Below, piece after piece: positions 29,701-44,700 of a stretch of 64,000 nucleotides of DNA. The stretch spans positions 744,001 to 808,000 of the forward strand of contig CAWCSS010000001.1 in NCBI GenBank assembly GCA_963798325.1, in the 5' to 3' direction. The translations under genes and the position numbers were made by a program. Origin of the DNA: Solirubrobacter sp963798325 (lineage in GTDB: Bacteria > Actinomycetota > Thermoleophilia > Solirubrobacterales > Solirubrobacteraceae). The notes under the pieces were generated by a model, which worked only from the letters and a program-made list of their open reading frames with translations, was not told where the DNA came from and did no database searches. Numbering within the stretch: the first letter of the stretch is position 1; each line of letters opens with the position of its first letter.

Positions 29701-32700
29701 ACCAGCTTCTGCTCGCCGCTGCCGGCCGAGGTGAGGTTCACGCCCTCGATGGCGAACACGTGCGGACCGCCCGTCAGGCCGCCGTTGCGGATGCCGAGCA
29801 CCGGGCCGCCGGGTGTCAGGGCGAGCTGGAAGCTGCCCGCGTTCGCGTTGCGCACGAAGTACACCTGGCCGTCGACCAGCGGGGTCAGCGACGGGCCGAC
29901 GACCAGCGCGCCGTCGTTGGCGCGCACGATCGAATGCGTGACGCGCAGGCCGCTCGCCGACCGGTCCGGGTTCAGCGTCAGCGCCTGCTGCGCGATCGCC
30001 GTCAGCGGGCCGTTGCCGTCGGGATCGGCACAGCCCGTCGCGTGGCAGAGGCTGTCGGCCAGCTTGATCCGGAACTGGTCGATGCGGATGACGTAGAGCG
30101 TCCGCGGACCCGTGTAGGCGGTCCCGAAGACCGTGTTGCCGCCGCTGGCGGTGTAGGTGATCTGGTCGCCGGTCGCGTAGCCGTGGCCGGTCTGGAAGTT
30201 CCCGCTGGCGTCGAGGTCGGAGCCGAGGAAGATCGTGTCGTCGTTGGCGTAGATCGGCGTGTTGTCGCTGTTGCGCAGCGGCTGGCCGTTGCCGCCCACC
30301 GCGAGCTCGACCGCGCCGCTGCCGAACGAGCGGACCGGCGGCGCGTGGTAGGTCACGGCGTCGCCCTCGGCGAACGTGTTGGCCGCGTTGATCGTGCCGA
30401 TGTTGGTCGCCGCGTCGTAGCTGACCTGGCTCGCCGGCAGGCTGACGGCCTTCTCGACCGTGCCCGGCGCCAGCAGCTTGAGCGTGTAGGAATCGACGAC
30501 GTTGACGATGTAGCGCTGGCCCGAGACCAGGCCGCCGACCGCGGTCCCGCCGGCGGGCGCGAAGTAGTACACGGAGTCGCCGTCGAGCAGGTTGTGGGCG
30601 CCGGCGACGAACGTCGTCGTGCCGTCCGCGTCGGTCACGTAGGCCCCGAAGCGGACCGTGTCGCGGGTCGTGTCGACCTGCGCGCTGGTGAACACCGCGC
30701 CGAACTGCAACGCGGTCGGGCTGGCACGATGACCGCGTACTGACGGCCGTTGGTCAGGCCGCCGATGGCGGTGTTGCCGCGCCAGGTTCAGCTGCGCGTC
30801 GTAGGTCACGACGTCGCCGCTGGCCAGGCCGTGCGGGAGCGCGAAGGTGATCTTGTTGCCCGTCGATGCCGTTGGACGTGTCGACGGCGCCCGGGGCGGT
30901 GAAGGTGCCGTCGGACTGCGGCGGCGGCGACTCGTTGTGGACGGCGGCGATCGTGATCGTCGCCGCCCGAGCCCAGGCGGGCGTCGGCGCTGACGTTGAC
31001 CGCGACGGTGGGCTGCGTGCTGGCGTTGGCCGCGAAGGACTGGACGTTGACGAAGCCGCCGGTGGCGGTCTGCGCCGAGCTGTCGGCGTCGGTGATCCCC
31101 GCCGCCTTGACGTCAGGTCGCCGAGGGTGCGGATCGACGGCGCCGCTTGGCGCCGATCGTCGTCGCGCACCGTCGGCGTGGACACGGCGCGCGCCGTGCT
31201 GGACGCCGTCACCTGGATGAAGCCGCCGGCCTTGGTGTCCAGGTTGCTGGTGGCGATGCTCTCGCCCTCCGACGAGCACCGAGAGCTCCGGGCGCCGGCG
31301 CCGCCGTCGGGCTGACGACGTTGCCGAGCATGCTCACGGTCGTGCAGCCGCCGGTGTTGCGCACGTCTGCGAGGGCTGGCTCGGGTCCGGGCCGGTCGCC
31401 GTCGCGGTCGGGTTGATGATGTTGACGTTGATCGCGCCGCCCGACCGGCTCTTGATGCGGGCGTCGGCGATGTTGGCCGAGCGCGAGACGATCTCGATCG
31501 TCCCGTCCGGGGCGAGCGCCGAGCGCCCGCAGCGTCGCGGTCGCGGCGACCGTCGTGTCCACGTTGGCGTTCGCGATGGCGTTGACGTCGGTGTTGCCGA
31601 CCGAGATCGTGCCGCCGCCCTCGACGTTGGCGCTCGCGTGCGCGCCGCGGGTGGGGTCGGTCACGCTGGTCGGATACGGGAAGTTGTGCAGCGCGCCGAT
31701 CGAGATCGAGCCGCCGCTGAGTCACGGTCGAGCCCGCGGGGACGGTCGTGCTCAGCGTCGGGCTGTCGGTGGCGGTGACGTCCACGCTGGCGATCGACCA
31801 CGATAGCGAGACGCTGAACACGCTGCCGATCGCGTTGGCGGCGGTCTTGACGTCGGACTTGGCCACGATCGCGCCGCTCGCGGTCACGGTGCCGCCGAGG
31901 CGCGCGTGTTGACCGTCGGGTTCGTCGTCGCGTGGACCGTGGGCTTGGTGAAGGTGCCGAGGATCGCGCCGCCGACCGCGCGGCCGGTCGCGTCCGAGCG
32001 CGCGCGTGATCGTCCCGAGCACGGTCAGGCTCGCCGCGGTGCTCAGCGTGCCGTCGAACGCCGTGGTCACGCTGCCGGCCGCCGTCGCGAGCGTGACGAC
32101 CGTCCCGATCCCGACGCCGACCGCCGACGCCGAGCGAGCGGCCGTCGGCCTCGGCGAAGGCGAAGCTGTTGGTCTTGACGGAGACGTCGCGCGGTCGCGG
32201 TGAACGGTGGTCGACGCGCCGACGGTGGCCTCGAGCGTCGGCGAGTTGGTCACCGTCACGATGCGCCCCGGCCGCGCCCGCGAGCAGTCCGCCGCTGCCG
32301 AGCGTCACCGTGGCGTAGGCCGGGCCGTGGGCGCCGTCGACGGTCTGCTGGATGGGTTGCCGCTGGCGTCGACGTTGAGCGTCGGCGGTCAGCTTCACGT
32401 CGCGGCCGCTGAGCGAGCCGGTGCGCTCGGTGAACGCCCGGACGGTCGGGTTCAGCGTCGCCGTGGCCTCGGCGCCGCTGGCGGCGACGCCGCCCGTGCC
32501 GCTGATGCCCGTGCCCTTGGCCGCGAAGCCTGCAGGAGCGCGGTCGCGGCGAACGTCGATGTCGCCCGTCGCCGCGATCGCGCCGCGGTCGCCCGCGTAG
32601 GACGCGCACCGTCGGCGTGGACTCGGCGGTGGTCCGCGTCTTGCTTGTCGAGACGCCGAGCGAGATCGACAGCACGTCGGTGGTGGCGCGCACGGGCGAG

Positions 32701-35700
32701 GTGAGCGTCGCCTTCACGCTCAGCGACTGCCCGGCGCCGGTGAGCGTGACCGTGGCGTCGCGGCCGGCCGTGCTCGCGCTGCCGGTGGTCTGGCCGACGT
32801 GCGCGTCGACGGTGCTGGTGTCGGTGGCGACGGGCCTGGACGTCGCCGCTCGGAGACCAGGCCGATGGCGCTGCTGGTGACGGGCGCCGTCGCGGCGTCG
32901 GTGGCGGTCGCGGCGAGGTCGGCGTCGCGCGCATGGATGCGCGAGCCGTCGCCCACCCACGCCGCGGTCGTGCGGTTGATCGCCGACCTGGCCGGTGATC
33001 GCTGGCCAGCGCGAAGCCGATCGAGCCGCTGCTGCCGTCGACGGTCGCGGTCGCGGTCGCGTTCGAGGTCGCGGTGGCGCGTGACCCGGCCCGCGTCGGC
33101 GACGGCCTCGGCGAGGCGGCCGAGGTAGGCCTGCGTGTGGCCGTTGACGAACACCTTGGCGTCGCTGACCGCCGGCCAGGCGCCGAAGCGCGACGTCACC
33201 GCGATGGCCAGCGTGTCGGCCGTGACGGTCGCCGTCGAGGTGGCGAGCAGCGCGATGTTGCCCGCGGTCGTCGTCACCTTCGCGCCGTCGATGAAGGCGT
33301 CGACGTCACTGCCGATCGTGTTCGTGGTCAGCGACACGGCGCCCGGCGGCGCCGATCAGGCCGAACGCGGCGGCGACGACGGGCAGCCTGGCGCTGATCG
33401 TCGAGTGATCGTCGGCGCTGAGCGCGACGCCCGTGGGCGGCCTCGACGAGCGTCGAGCTCGGTGATCGCCGCCTTCGTCCTGGTCGTCGTCGTGTTGGTC
33501 GCCTGGGCGCCGCCGCCGCTGAAGGAGCCGATCGTCGAGACGCCGAGCGCGCCCGCGGCGGTGAAGCGCGGTGATCGTGGCCGTCTCGTAGGCGTCGAGC
33601 GTGATCGTGCCCGTGGTCGCCTTGACGCTTCGTGTCGGCGTTGGCGATCGACGCCTCGATGGCGTTGTCGATCGTGTTCGTGGCCGGCGCGACGGCGATC
33701 GAGATCGCGGCGCCGACCGGCGCGATCGACGCGGCGACGCGCGACCGAGGCCGTGTTCGCGGTGATCGGCGAGCGGTCGCGCGCCGAGAGGCCGATGGCA
33801 GTGGCCTGGATCCCGGTCGGCCCCGTCGCCGTCGATCGTCGCCTTGACGTCGGCGGCGATCCGGTTCTCGGTCGTCGCGCCGGCGCCTGCGGCCGAGAAG
33901 CCGTAGAGCCGCCCGCGACGGCGACCGAGCCGGCGACGACCAGCGCGTCGATCGTCTGGTTCGAGAGCGGCGTCGAGGGTGAGCGCGCCGCCGGCGGTGA
34001 CCGAGGAGCGCTCGATCCGTCGCCTGGACCTCGGCCCGCGACACGTCGCCGGACGCGTGTGGAGCCGATCAGGTTGCGGGCGACGAGACGCCGATCGAGG
34101 CGCCGACGCCGGCGAAGCCGACGCCGACGCCCGCCGCGGCCGTCAGGATCTTCGCGCGTGATGGTCGCCGTGCCGGTCGCGTCGAGGTCGACGCCGGCCG
34201 CGCTGTCGATCGCGCTGTCGGTGATCGCGGCGTTGGTCTTGCTGAGGATCGCGTTCGTGGCCACCGCGCCCGCGCCGGCGATGCCCGCGCCGAGGACGCC
34301 GATGCCGACCGCGATCGACGCGGCGGCGGCGATCGCGTCGATCGCGTCGGCGCCGTGACCTAGGGCCGAGCCGTCGAAGCGGATCAGGTACATCGCGCCG
34401 GCGCTCGTCGTCAGCTGCCAGGCCGTGCCCGGGTCGAGCGTGGTCAGCGTGAGCGTGCCCGAGAGCGGCTCGCCGTTGGCCGCGAAGATCGCGCCGAGGC
34501 TCGCCGTGGTCCCGCGTCGAGGGTCGCGGCCGTGACCCCGGTCAGGTCGAAGAGGCGCCGGCCCTGCGATGTCGCGGCGAGCTTGACGGCGCCGACCGTG
34601 GTCGTGGCCGTCGCGTTGGCGATCGACGCGCGCACGTCGGTGGCGATCTCGTTGTAGGCGACGGTGATCGCGATCGCTGATGCTGACGCCCACCGCGCCC
34701 AGCGCGAGGGCGATCGCCGCCGCGCCGGCCGTCGAGACGATGCTCGAGGCGTCGTCGGCGGTCAGCGTGAGGCGCGCCGCCCTGACCACCGTGCCGGCGC
34801 CGTCGACGAAGGCCTGGACGCTGCCGGCGATCTTGTTGACGACGCCGACGCCGGCGCCGCTGATCGCGACACCCACGCCGCCGGCGCCGAGCGCGACCGA
34901 GCCGGCGAGCACCGTCGCGTCGATCGTCGCCGTGCTGAGCGCCGTGAGCGTCGACGTCGCCGGAGGCGGTGACGGTCGAGCCGAGGATGTAAGGCCTGGA
35001 CGTCCGCGCCGCGGGCGACGAGGTTGACCTGCTTCCACTGCGAGGCGTCGCTGTACTGCTCGCGCCGCAGGTCGATCGAGCCCGAGCGCGCCGCGCCGAC
35101 GAACTCGTAGACGTCGCCCGGCGCCCGGCCCGGCGACGATCCGGACGCGCTGCCCGGCGCTGAGGCCGCCGACCACCTGGCCGGAGGTCAGGTCCGCGGC
35201 CACGCCCGTCGTCGGGTCCCAGCCGACGAGGTTGCGCGCGAGCGACGACGCCGATCGACGCGCCGACGCCGCCCGCGCCGACGCCCACGCCGGCCGCCGC
35301 GGTGGCGATCAGCGCGTGGATCGCCGCGGTGTCGGTGGCGCTGAGCGTGACGGCCCCCGCGGTGACCGTGCCGCCGTCGACGTGGGCGCGTGCGCGCGTG
35401 AGGATGATGTTGGTCGCGTCGGCGCCGGCGCCGCTGATCCCGGCGGCGAACCCTCCGGCCGCGACGGCCAGCGCCGCCGCGCCCGCCGTGGCGTTGATCG
35501 TGGCGGACTCGGTCGCGGTCGCGCTCAGCGCGCCGGAGCCGAGTCGTGATGGTCGCGCCGCGAGACGTAGGCGCCGACGTCGTTGGCGATCCGGTTGCGC
35601 GCCAGCGCGACGGCGACGGCGACCGCGACGGCGACGAGGGCGAAGCTGGCGGCGATGCCGACCGCGGCCGTGAGCGTGGTGATCGTCGAGATGTCGGCGG

Positions 35701-38700
35701 CCGACAGCGTGAGCGACGCCGCGGTCACGCTGCCGCCGTCGACGTACGCGGCGACGAGCGCGGCGATCTCGTTGATCGTGCTGGCGCCGGCGCCGCCGAG
35801 CCCGATGCCGACGACGCCCGCGGACACGACCGCCGTGCCGGCGAGCGTGAGCGCCTCGATCGTCTGGCCGGCCGTCGCGCGTCGCGGTCATCGCGCCGGC
35901 CGCGACGACCGTCGAGTCGCGGCTGAAGGCCTGCGCGCCGCTCGCGCGGCCGACGAGCGTCCACTGCGTCGCGTCGGCGTAGTTCTGCGTGCTAGCGCGA
36001 CCGTGCCGCTCAGGCCGGTGCCGATGTAGCGGTAGACGTCGCCCTGATCGGGGCCGGACGCGATCCGCACCGTCTTGCCGTTCGCCAGCCCGCCGGTGAG
36101 CGTCTGAGCGGACGAGTAGTCCGCGGCCAGCGGCGCGTGCCGATCGTGTTGGTGGCCAGCGCCGCGCCGATCCCGACGCCGACGCCCGCGACGCCGATGC
36201 CGACGCTGACCGAGACCGCGGCGACGATCGCCCGGATCGTCGAGGTGTCGGCCGCGGCTCAGCGCCACGGTCGTCGCGGCGTTCACCTTGGAGGCGTCGA
36301 GGTAGGCGTTGACCTTCGTGTAGATCGCGTTGCTCGCCTCGGCGCCGGCGCCGGCGATCGCGATGCCGGCGTAGAAGCCCGCGCCGACGGCGATCGCGGC
36401 GGCGGCGGAGATCGCGCGGATGCCCGCCGTCTCGCGCGCGTCGAGGCGTGACGCCGCCGATGGTCGTCGCGGACCTGGTGCGCGGCGTTGCGGATCGCGG
36501 CCTGGACCTGGTTGGCGACCTCGTTGTGCGCGAGCGCGACGCCGATGGCCAGCGAGACGCCGACGTCGCCGGCGAAGGCGAAGGACAGCGCCACGGCCGC
36601 GGTGATGACGCCGATCGAGGAGTCGTCGGTGGCCGACAGCCGGACGGCGCCGGCGAGATGCCCGTCGCCCCGTCGCCGTCGATGAAGGCGCCGATCTTCG
36701 CGGCGATGCGGTTCTCGGTCCAGGTGCCCGACCCGGCGGCGGCGATGCCGACGCTGCCGGCGGCCCCGACCGCGGCGGTCCCGGCGAGCACGATCGCGCT
36801 GATCGTCTGGCGCGACGTGGCGGTGGCCGTCAGGTCGCCCCGGGCGCGTCGATGCTCGAGCGCAGCACGTAGGCCTGCGTCTCGGCCGGCGTCCCGCCGC
36901 CGTCGGGCGTCGAGCCGATCAGGTTGCGGGCGACGGACACGCCGATCGCCACGCCGATGCCGGCGCGTGCCGCTCGGCCCCGATCGCCGCCGCGAGCGAG
37001 ACGACGGTGGCGGTGATGCCGGCGTCGTTGGTCGCCGTCAGCGCGACGCCGGCCGCGCTCGTGACGCGTGCTGTCGTCGATGTGGGCGTTGGCGGTCGAG
37101 AGCACGCTGTTCATCGCCACCGCGCCGGCGCCGCTGATCGCCAGGCCGAGGCTGCCGCTGAAGCGCCGCCGAGAAGGCGGCGCCGATCGAGGCGACCTCG
37201 ATCGTGGGCGCGCTGACCTGGAAGCGGTTGTTGGCCGCGTCCCACGTGATCAGGTACGCGCGCTGCCAGACCGGCGTCGTCGCCCACTGCGCGGGCGGGA
37301 TCGTGTCGGAGACCTTCCACACCAGGCCGGGCCGGATCACGTCGAGCTTCCAGCCGCTGTGCAGCGCGTACGGCGCCGGTGAACTGGGTCGCGAGCTGGG
37401 CGAGGATCGGCGCGTCGCCGGCCGCGTCGATCGGTGCCCTCGTTGATCGCCGGTGGTCGTCGTGTCGTCGAGGTCGGCGACGGCGGCGTCGTCGAGGCCG
37501 GCGGCGGTGACGAGGCCGCCGGGCGTGAAGGTGAACAGCGGGCGGCCGAGCGCCTCGGCGAGCGCGCTGACGCCGCCGGTCGTGGTGGTGATGCCCTGGT
37601 CGGCGCCGGTCGACGGCGGCCTCGACGTGGTTGGAGACCTCGTTGAACGCGATCGAGAGCGCCAGCGCGACCGAGATGGCGTTGCTCGGCGCCAGCGAGA
37701 CGGCGATCGAGGCGGCGCCCGCGAGCGCCTGGATGCCGGAGCGCGTCGGTCGCGCGCAGGGCGACGGACGCGGCGCGTGATGCCCGTCGGCGCCGTCGCC
37801 GGTGATCAGCGGCGCGGGTGTCGGCCGCGATCCGGTTCTCGGCGTAGACGCCGGCGCCGGAGACGGCGACGCCGGTGCTGCCGCCGCCCGCGATGCCGAC
37901 GGCGCCGGCGAGCACGGTGGCGAGGATCTGACTGGGACCCGCGTCGCGGTCAGGGTCAGCGCCCCGTTGGAGGTCACCGAGGTGCCCGTCAGCGAGGCGC
38001 GCACCTCGTCGGCGTCGCGGCCGAGGCCGAGCTGCTTCCACAGCGTGCGGTCCGAGTAGTCCTGCGCGGTCAGGTCCACGCTGCCGCTCAGCGGCGCGCC
38101 GAGGTACTGGTAGATCTCGCCCGCGCGTGCGCCGGACACGCGTGCTGCTGGAGCGCTCGCCGGCGAGCTTGACGCGCGCGCCGGTGGCCAGCCCGTTGAC
38201 CGTCTGACGCGGAGCTCGCAGCCCGACGGTGGACTCGCTCGCCGTGCCCCAGCCGATGAAGTTGCGCGCCACGCCGACGCCGAGCGCGACCGCGACGCCG
38301 GTCGAGGAGCCGAAGGCGATGCTGCCGGCGACGCCGACGACGGTCGCGGTGATCGCCGCCGTGCTCGACGCGCTGACCGTCACGGCCCCGACCGGGCTGG
38401 CGGCGGTGCCGAGCGCGCCGCCGCTGATGTCGGCGATCGCCGAGCCGAGGACCACGTTCGTCGACTCCGACCCGCCGCCGGCGATCGCCACGCCGCGTCC
38501 CGCCGCCCGCGACCGCCGACGGAGACCGCGACGGCGAGCGACGTGACGTCGATGCGCATCGTGTCGGAGGCGGTCACGCTCAGCGGCGTCGCCGCCGGTG
38601 GTGACGAGCGCGACGTTGCCGAAGCCGGCGTAGACGTTGTTGTCGACCGTGTTGTGCGCGAGCGAGAGGCCGACGGCGATCGAGGTCGCGCCCGCCGCGG

Positions 38701-41700
38701 CCAGGCTGGCCGAGACCGCGCCCGCCTTGGCGTCGGCGAGGATGATCGAGGAGGCGCTCGCGGCGACGGTGATGCCGCCCGCGGTGGTCGTGACCGCGGA
38801 GGCGCCGGTCACGGAGGCCTCGACGCTCGGTGGCGATCGTGTTGTCGGTCCACAGCCCGCCGACCGCCGCGCTGAGCGCGCTGTCGGCGGAGGCCGCGAC
38901 GGCGACCGCCGCCGCGAGGACGCGGGCCGTGATCGCCGAGCTGTCGGCGGCGCGGATCTCGACGCCGGTGCCCGCGGAGATCGAGCCGCCGGTGACCGTC
39001 GCCTTCGCCTGCGACGCGCCGGTCGTCAGGTCGTAGTAGGTGCGCCCGATGACGTTGCGGGCCACCGAGACGCCGATCGCGATCGTCGTCGCGCCGTTGC
39101 CGCCGGCCGCCAGCGAGACGGCGACGGCCTCGACCGTGGAGTCGATCGGCGACGTCAGCGATGCTCGTCACCGACACCTTGCCGGCCGGCGGTCAGCGCG
39201 CTGGCGTCGAGCCCAGTCGCGTTCGCCTTGCCGTTGATCTGGTTGAGCGCGGTCGCGCCGCCGCCGGAGAACCCGAAGGCGCTCTTGGAGGCGCTCAGCG
39301 CGACGGTGATCGCCGTGGCCTTCGAGGTCGCCTCGATCGACGTGGCGTCGGTGACGGCCACGGTCAGCGAGCCGCCGGTCGCCGCGCCTGCGTGACGTGG
39401 TCGATGAACGCCTGGACGTCGTTGTGGTTGTCGTTGCGCGAGAGGCTCAGCCCGACCGCGACGGAGGTCGCGCTGCCGAAGCCCGCGCCGATCGCGATCG
39501 CCGGCGCCACCACGTGCGAGGTGACTCGGCGGTCGAGTCGGCGCGTGACGAGCAGTCGCCCGACCGCGCGAGCACCTGCGGCGAGCCGGCGATCGACGCC
39601 TGGACCTGCGCCGAGAGGCGGTTGATGCGCGATGACGGCGGCGATCGCGATGTTCTTGGAGTCGTTGATCGTGGCCGGCGTGAAGGACGTCGCGGCGGAC
39701 TCGACCTCCGCCTCGATCGCCGCGTCGGAGGTGGCCCGCACGCGTCACCGCGCCGCGCGGCGTCGATCGTCGTCCCGGAGACGCTCGCGACCGTCTTGGC
39801 CGGCAGCTCGGTGCTGAGGATCGTCCGCGCCGGAGATCGCCGTCGAGCGTGTTGAAGAGGATGTTGTTCGGCGCCCAGCCGATCGAGTTGAAGGCGAGCG
39901 TGACGCCGATCGCGAGGCCCGGCGAGCTTGGCCTCGGTCGGTAGTGCGCCGTCGATCGTCGACGTGTTCTCGGCGGTGACGGCGATGTCGCGGCCCCGCC
40001 GGTCGTCCGGAGCGCGCTCGCGCCGACGGTCGCCACGGCGCCGCTGAGCACGACGTTGGTCGCGATCTGGAAGGCGATGCCGTTGGACTTGCCCTCGGCG
40101 AACGGGCTGCCGCCGCTGGCCTCGGCGACGACGTCGCCGGTCGCGCGGATCGTCGCGGTCTCGAGCGCGCCGACGGCCAGCGGGCCGCCGGCGGTGGCGG
40201 TCATGCCGGTGATCGAACGCGTTCGCGCCGCCGCGGACGTCGTTGCGGGCGGCGGCGCCCGGCGGCGGCGGTCGCCGTTGGAGGCGCTGACGTTCGGGAG
40301 GTGATGGCCGTCAGGGCGGCGAGCGTGTCGCCGACGATGACCTTCTTGAACGCCGCGTTCGCGGGGGCGGTCGCCGAGGTTCACGCACGGTGCCGCTCGG
40401 CGCCGGTGAAGCGATAGACCGAGCCGGTGGTCGGGATCGAGCACGAGCTCGCCCTGCTGGATCGCCCGCGTGCCGGAGGACGTCGTGTACTGGTAGTCGG
40501 TGAGCGCGCGGGTGAGGTAGTCGGCGATCAGGTCGAGGCCGCCGGTGCTCTTGGAGATCGCGGTCGAGACGACCTCGACGCTGGCGAGGATCTGCGAGCT
40601 GTCCTCGGCGCTCACGCTCAGCGCGCCGCCCGCGGTGACCTCGGAGACGAGGCGGAAGCCCGGGTCGGTGGCGTACGTCGCGGCGCCGGCCGGAGGCGCG
40701 CGCGGCGAGGCGCCGATGTACTCGTAGACCTTGCCGGGGGCGACGGACGACGCGGTCGCCGGTGTTCAGCAGCGCCGGGAGCGTCGCCAGCGTGTACTCG
40801 GTCGTGACGGCGTAGTCGATGCCGGCGTTGGCCTGCGCGTTGACCATGTTCGACGCGAACACGACGCCGACCGCGAGGCTCTCGGAGCCGGTGATGGCGA
40901 CGACGTTGGCCGTCGACTGGTTCGACACCTCGGCGTTGATCAGCGCGTCGTCGAGCGCGTGCACGTCGACCGCGCCGCCGGCGTGGACGGTCGAGTCGTG
41001 GATGTACGCGTTGGCCTGGGCGGCCTGCTGGGCGCCGAAGGCGTTGGCGATCAGCGGGTCGCCGAGCAGCGTGTCGATCGCGTTGAAGAGGAAGTTCTGC
41101 GCGTTCCAGCCGATCGAGTTGAAGGCGAGCGTGACGCCGATCGCCTGGCCGGCGCTGAGCGAGGTGGCGAGCGTCGTGGCGTCGATCTGCGCGATGTTCT
41201 CGGCCGCCACGCGCACGTCGCCGGTCGTCGTCACGTCGCTGTCGGCGATCTCGGCCAGCGCGGTCGCGAGCACGACGTTGGTGGCGATCAGCGCGTTGAC
41301 GGCCAGCGAATCGCCCTGGCCGTCGATCGAGCTGCCGCCGGAGGAGTTCACCGTGGCGTCGGAGGTGGCGCGCAGCAGCGCGGTCTCGGCGGCGTGCACG
41401 GTCAAGGCGGCCGCGACGACGGCGCTCTCGCGGACGTAGGCCTGGGTGCTGGCGCGGACGTCGTTGTAGACGACGAGCCCGCCGATCGCGTTGGAGTCCG
41501 AGGTGGTGACGTTGATGCCCCGTGGGCACGATGCCGGTGAGCGGGAACCTGCTTCCAGAAGCGCAGGTCGAGGTAGTCGATGCGTCGCCAGGTCCTGCGG
41601 CGCGGTCATGTCGGTGCCCATGTACTGGTAGGCCGCGCCCTCGACGCCGCCGAGCAGCTTCCACCTCGTCGTGTCGGCGTAGTCCTGCGCGGAGAGGTTC

Positions 41701-44700
41701 AGCGTGCCCGCGGCGCCCAGGTACTGGTAGACCGCGCCCGCGTCGCCGCCGAGCTTCGCCCAGCGCGCCGGGTCGGCGAAGTTCTCGGCCCCGAGGTCGA
41801 CGCGCTGCGGGCCGCCGAGGAAGCGGTACACGTCGTCGCCGTCCTGCACGTTGTCGCCCGTGATCAGCAGGCGCCGGCCGGACTCCGACGTCAGGCGGAA
41901 GGCGCCGTAGTCGTCGGCCAGGCGGACCTTCTGGCCGATGGCGACGGCAACCGACCCGGCGTCGGAGCCGAAGTCCTCGGCCAGGTAGCCGGAGGCGATC
42001 CGCACGCGCTCGCCGAACTTGACCGCGCGCAGCCCTTCGTCGGTCTGGTAGTCGGCCGGGCGTGAGCTTGTTGATCGTGCTCTGGAGGACCGCGGCGCCG
42101 CCGTCGTTGCCGGTGACCGACGAGGAGACGAGCTTGGCGTTGGCGAAGATGCCCGCCGCGTCCTCGGCGCCGACGTCGACGGCGCCCACGGCGGTCACCG
42201 TCGATGCGGCGACGCCGGCCTCGGCCGAGCTCGCGACCTTGTTGGACACCAGCACGCCGCCGATCGACTTGCCCGCGGCGCCGTAGAGCGCCGAGGCGGC
42301 GGAGTCGGCGACGTTGGACACCGTCGCGTTGATCTGGGCGGCGTTGCGCGCGCCGACGCCGACGGCGCCCGCCGCTGGTCACGGTCGAGTTCTCGATCAG
42401 CGCGCGGCTGCTCGCCGGCTGCACGCCGTTGAAGGCCTGCGAGATCGAGCGGATCGCCGATCAGCGCGTCGATGAAGTTGAACAGCACGTTGGAGGGCTT
42501 CCAGCCGACGGTGTTGAACGCGATCGCGAAGCCGAAGCCCGTGTCGCCGGTGGAGAGCGCGCTGTGCAGGCGCGCGTCGATCGCGGAGGTGTTGTCGGCC
42601 GACACGGCGACCGCGCCGGTGATCGCGCTGTCGCTGATCCGGGCCGTCGCCGAGCTCAGGACGAGGTTGGTGGTGACCTGGGCGTTGACCGCGAGCACGG
42701 TGCCCGGACCCCCACGCCGACCCGCCCGACGCGGTGACGTTGGTCTCGACGCTCGCCTCGATCGTCGCCGACTCGGTGGCGGAGATCTGCAGCGTGGCCG
42801 CAGTGGCGCTCGCGTGCTCGAGGACGGCGCCGAGACGCTGGAGCGGGCGTCGTTGACGACGACCAGGCCGCCGACCGCGCGTGCGTCGGAGTCCGACAGG
42901 TTGCCGAGGTTCGGCCACAGGTCGGCGAGGTCGCCGTCGCTGCCGACGAGCTTGACCCACGGGCCGGCGGCGTAGTTGGTGGCGCCGAGGTCAGCGTCGC
43001 CGCACCGCCCGTGTAGCGGTAGACGCTGCCGGTGTCGCCGCCGCCCGCGTAGGTCGCGCCGAGCCGCACGCGCGTCCCGGTGGTCAGGGCTGACGCGACC
43101 CCGAGGCGGTCGTGAACTGGTAGTCGTCGGGGAAGAGCGTGCGCAGGACGCTCTTGACCGCGTCGAGGTTGTTCGTGCTCACGGCGGTCGAGACGACGCT
43201 CGAGTCGGCGGTGATCGTCGCCGTGTCGGCGGCGGCGACCGTGAGCGCGCCGGTGACGGCGACGGCGCCGCGCGCGGCGCCGGTGAAGCGCACGGACGCG
43301 TCGGCGAGGCCGTTGACCTTGTTGGACGCCAGCGCGGCGCCCGCGGCCAGGCCCTTGGCGCCCCACTGGGCCTTGATCACGAACTCGTTGGTGGCGGTCG
43401 AGACCTGCTCGGCGCCGAGCGTCGCCGTGATCTGCGGCGGCGTTCGTCGCCCGGACGGTCAGGTCGCCCCCGGCGGTCAGCGGCGTGTCGAGCGCGTACG
43501 CGCGGGCCGCCGCCGGGTTGGCCGTCGGTGAGATAGCTGGACCCGAGGAGCGCGTCGATCAGCTGGAAGAGCACGTTGGTCGCGCGCCAGCCGACGGTGT
43601 TGAGCGTGACGCGCACCTGGACGGTGTCCGTCTTGGAGTCGGTCTTGCCGGTCGAGGTGGCCTCGATCGAGGCCGCGTTGGTGGCCTCGATCGTGAGGTC
43701 GCGACCCGCGGTGGCGACGCTGTCGCGCAGGAACGCGTCGGCCGTGCCCTGGACCTGGTTGCCGGCGAACGCGCCGCCGGCCGCATCCGACTGCGCCACG
43801 GTCGTCGAGTTGTCGAGCGCGACCAGCTTTGCCGTCTCGAGCGCGCGGACCGTGATGTCGCGCCCGCTGACGCGGGCGCCGGTGACCGACGCCTCCGCGG
43901 CGCCGCGGACGTCGTTGCGCGCGACGACGCCGTAGTAGCTCTTCGAGCCGCCGTTGTCGAGACCGAGCGCCTTCACGGCGGCCGTCGCGACCGACTGCGG
44001 AACGATCGTCGTGTCGTTGAGCTGCTTCCAGAGCTCGAAGTCGGTGTAGTCCTGCGCGCCGAGATCGCGCGCCTGGGTCGTGCCCATGTACTCGTAGAGC
44101 GCGCCCGGTGCGCCGGCGCCGGCGTAGCCCTCCGCGACGCGCACGCGGTCGCCGAAGGTCAGCGTCCGCGACCCGGAGCCGGTCGTGAACTGGTACTCCC
44201 CGCGGAGCTTGCCGATCACCGTCGTCAGCAGCCCGAGGCCGAGGTCGTTGACCCGCTTGGCCGCCGTGCCGACGTAGGTCGTGGCGTCGATCGACGGGGC
44301 GTCGGTGGCCGTGACCGAGAGATCGCCCGGCGTCGCTGGCGCTCTGGTTGACCACCGTGGCGCGGGTCAGCGTGCTCACCTTGTTGGAGGCCAGCACGCC
44401 GGAGGCGCTGAGCGTCGAAGCCCCGAAGAAGGCCGTGGCCATCGAGGTCGCGTCGTTGCCGACCGAGGCGGTCAGCGTCGCGGTCGTCTGGGCGTCGACC
44501 GTGATCGCGCCGGTGGCCGTGAGGGTCGAGTCCTGCACGGTCGCGAACGCGTGAGCGGCCTGCTCGGTGCCGAACGCCGTGTCCCCGAGCCCGAGGAGCG
44601 CGTCGAGCGTGCCGAACAGCAGGTTGGTCTCGCGGTAGCCGACGGTGTTGAACGCCAGCACGACGCCGACCGACTTCGCGCCCGAGCTCACGGCGCTGCG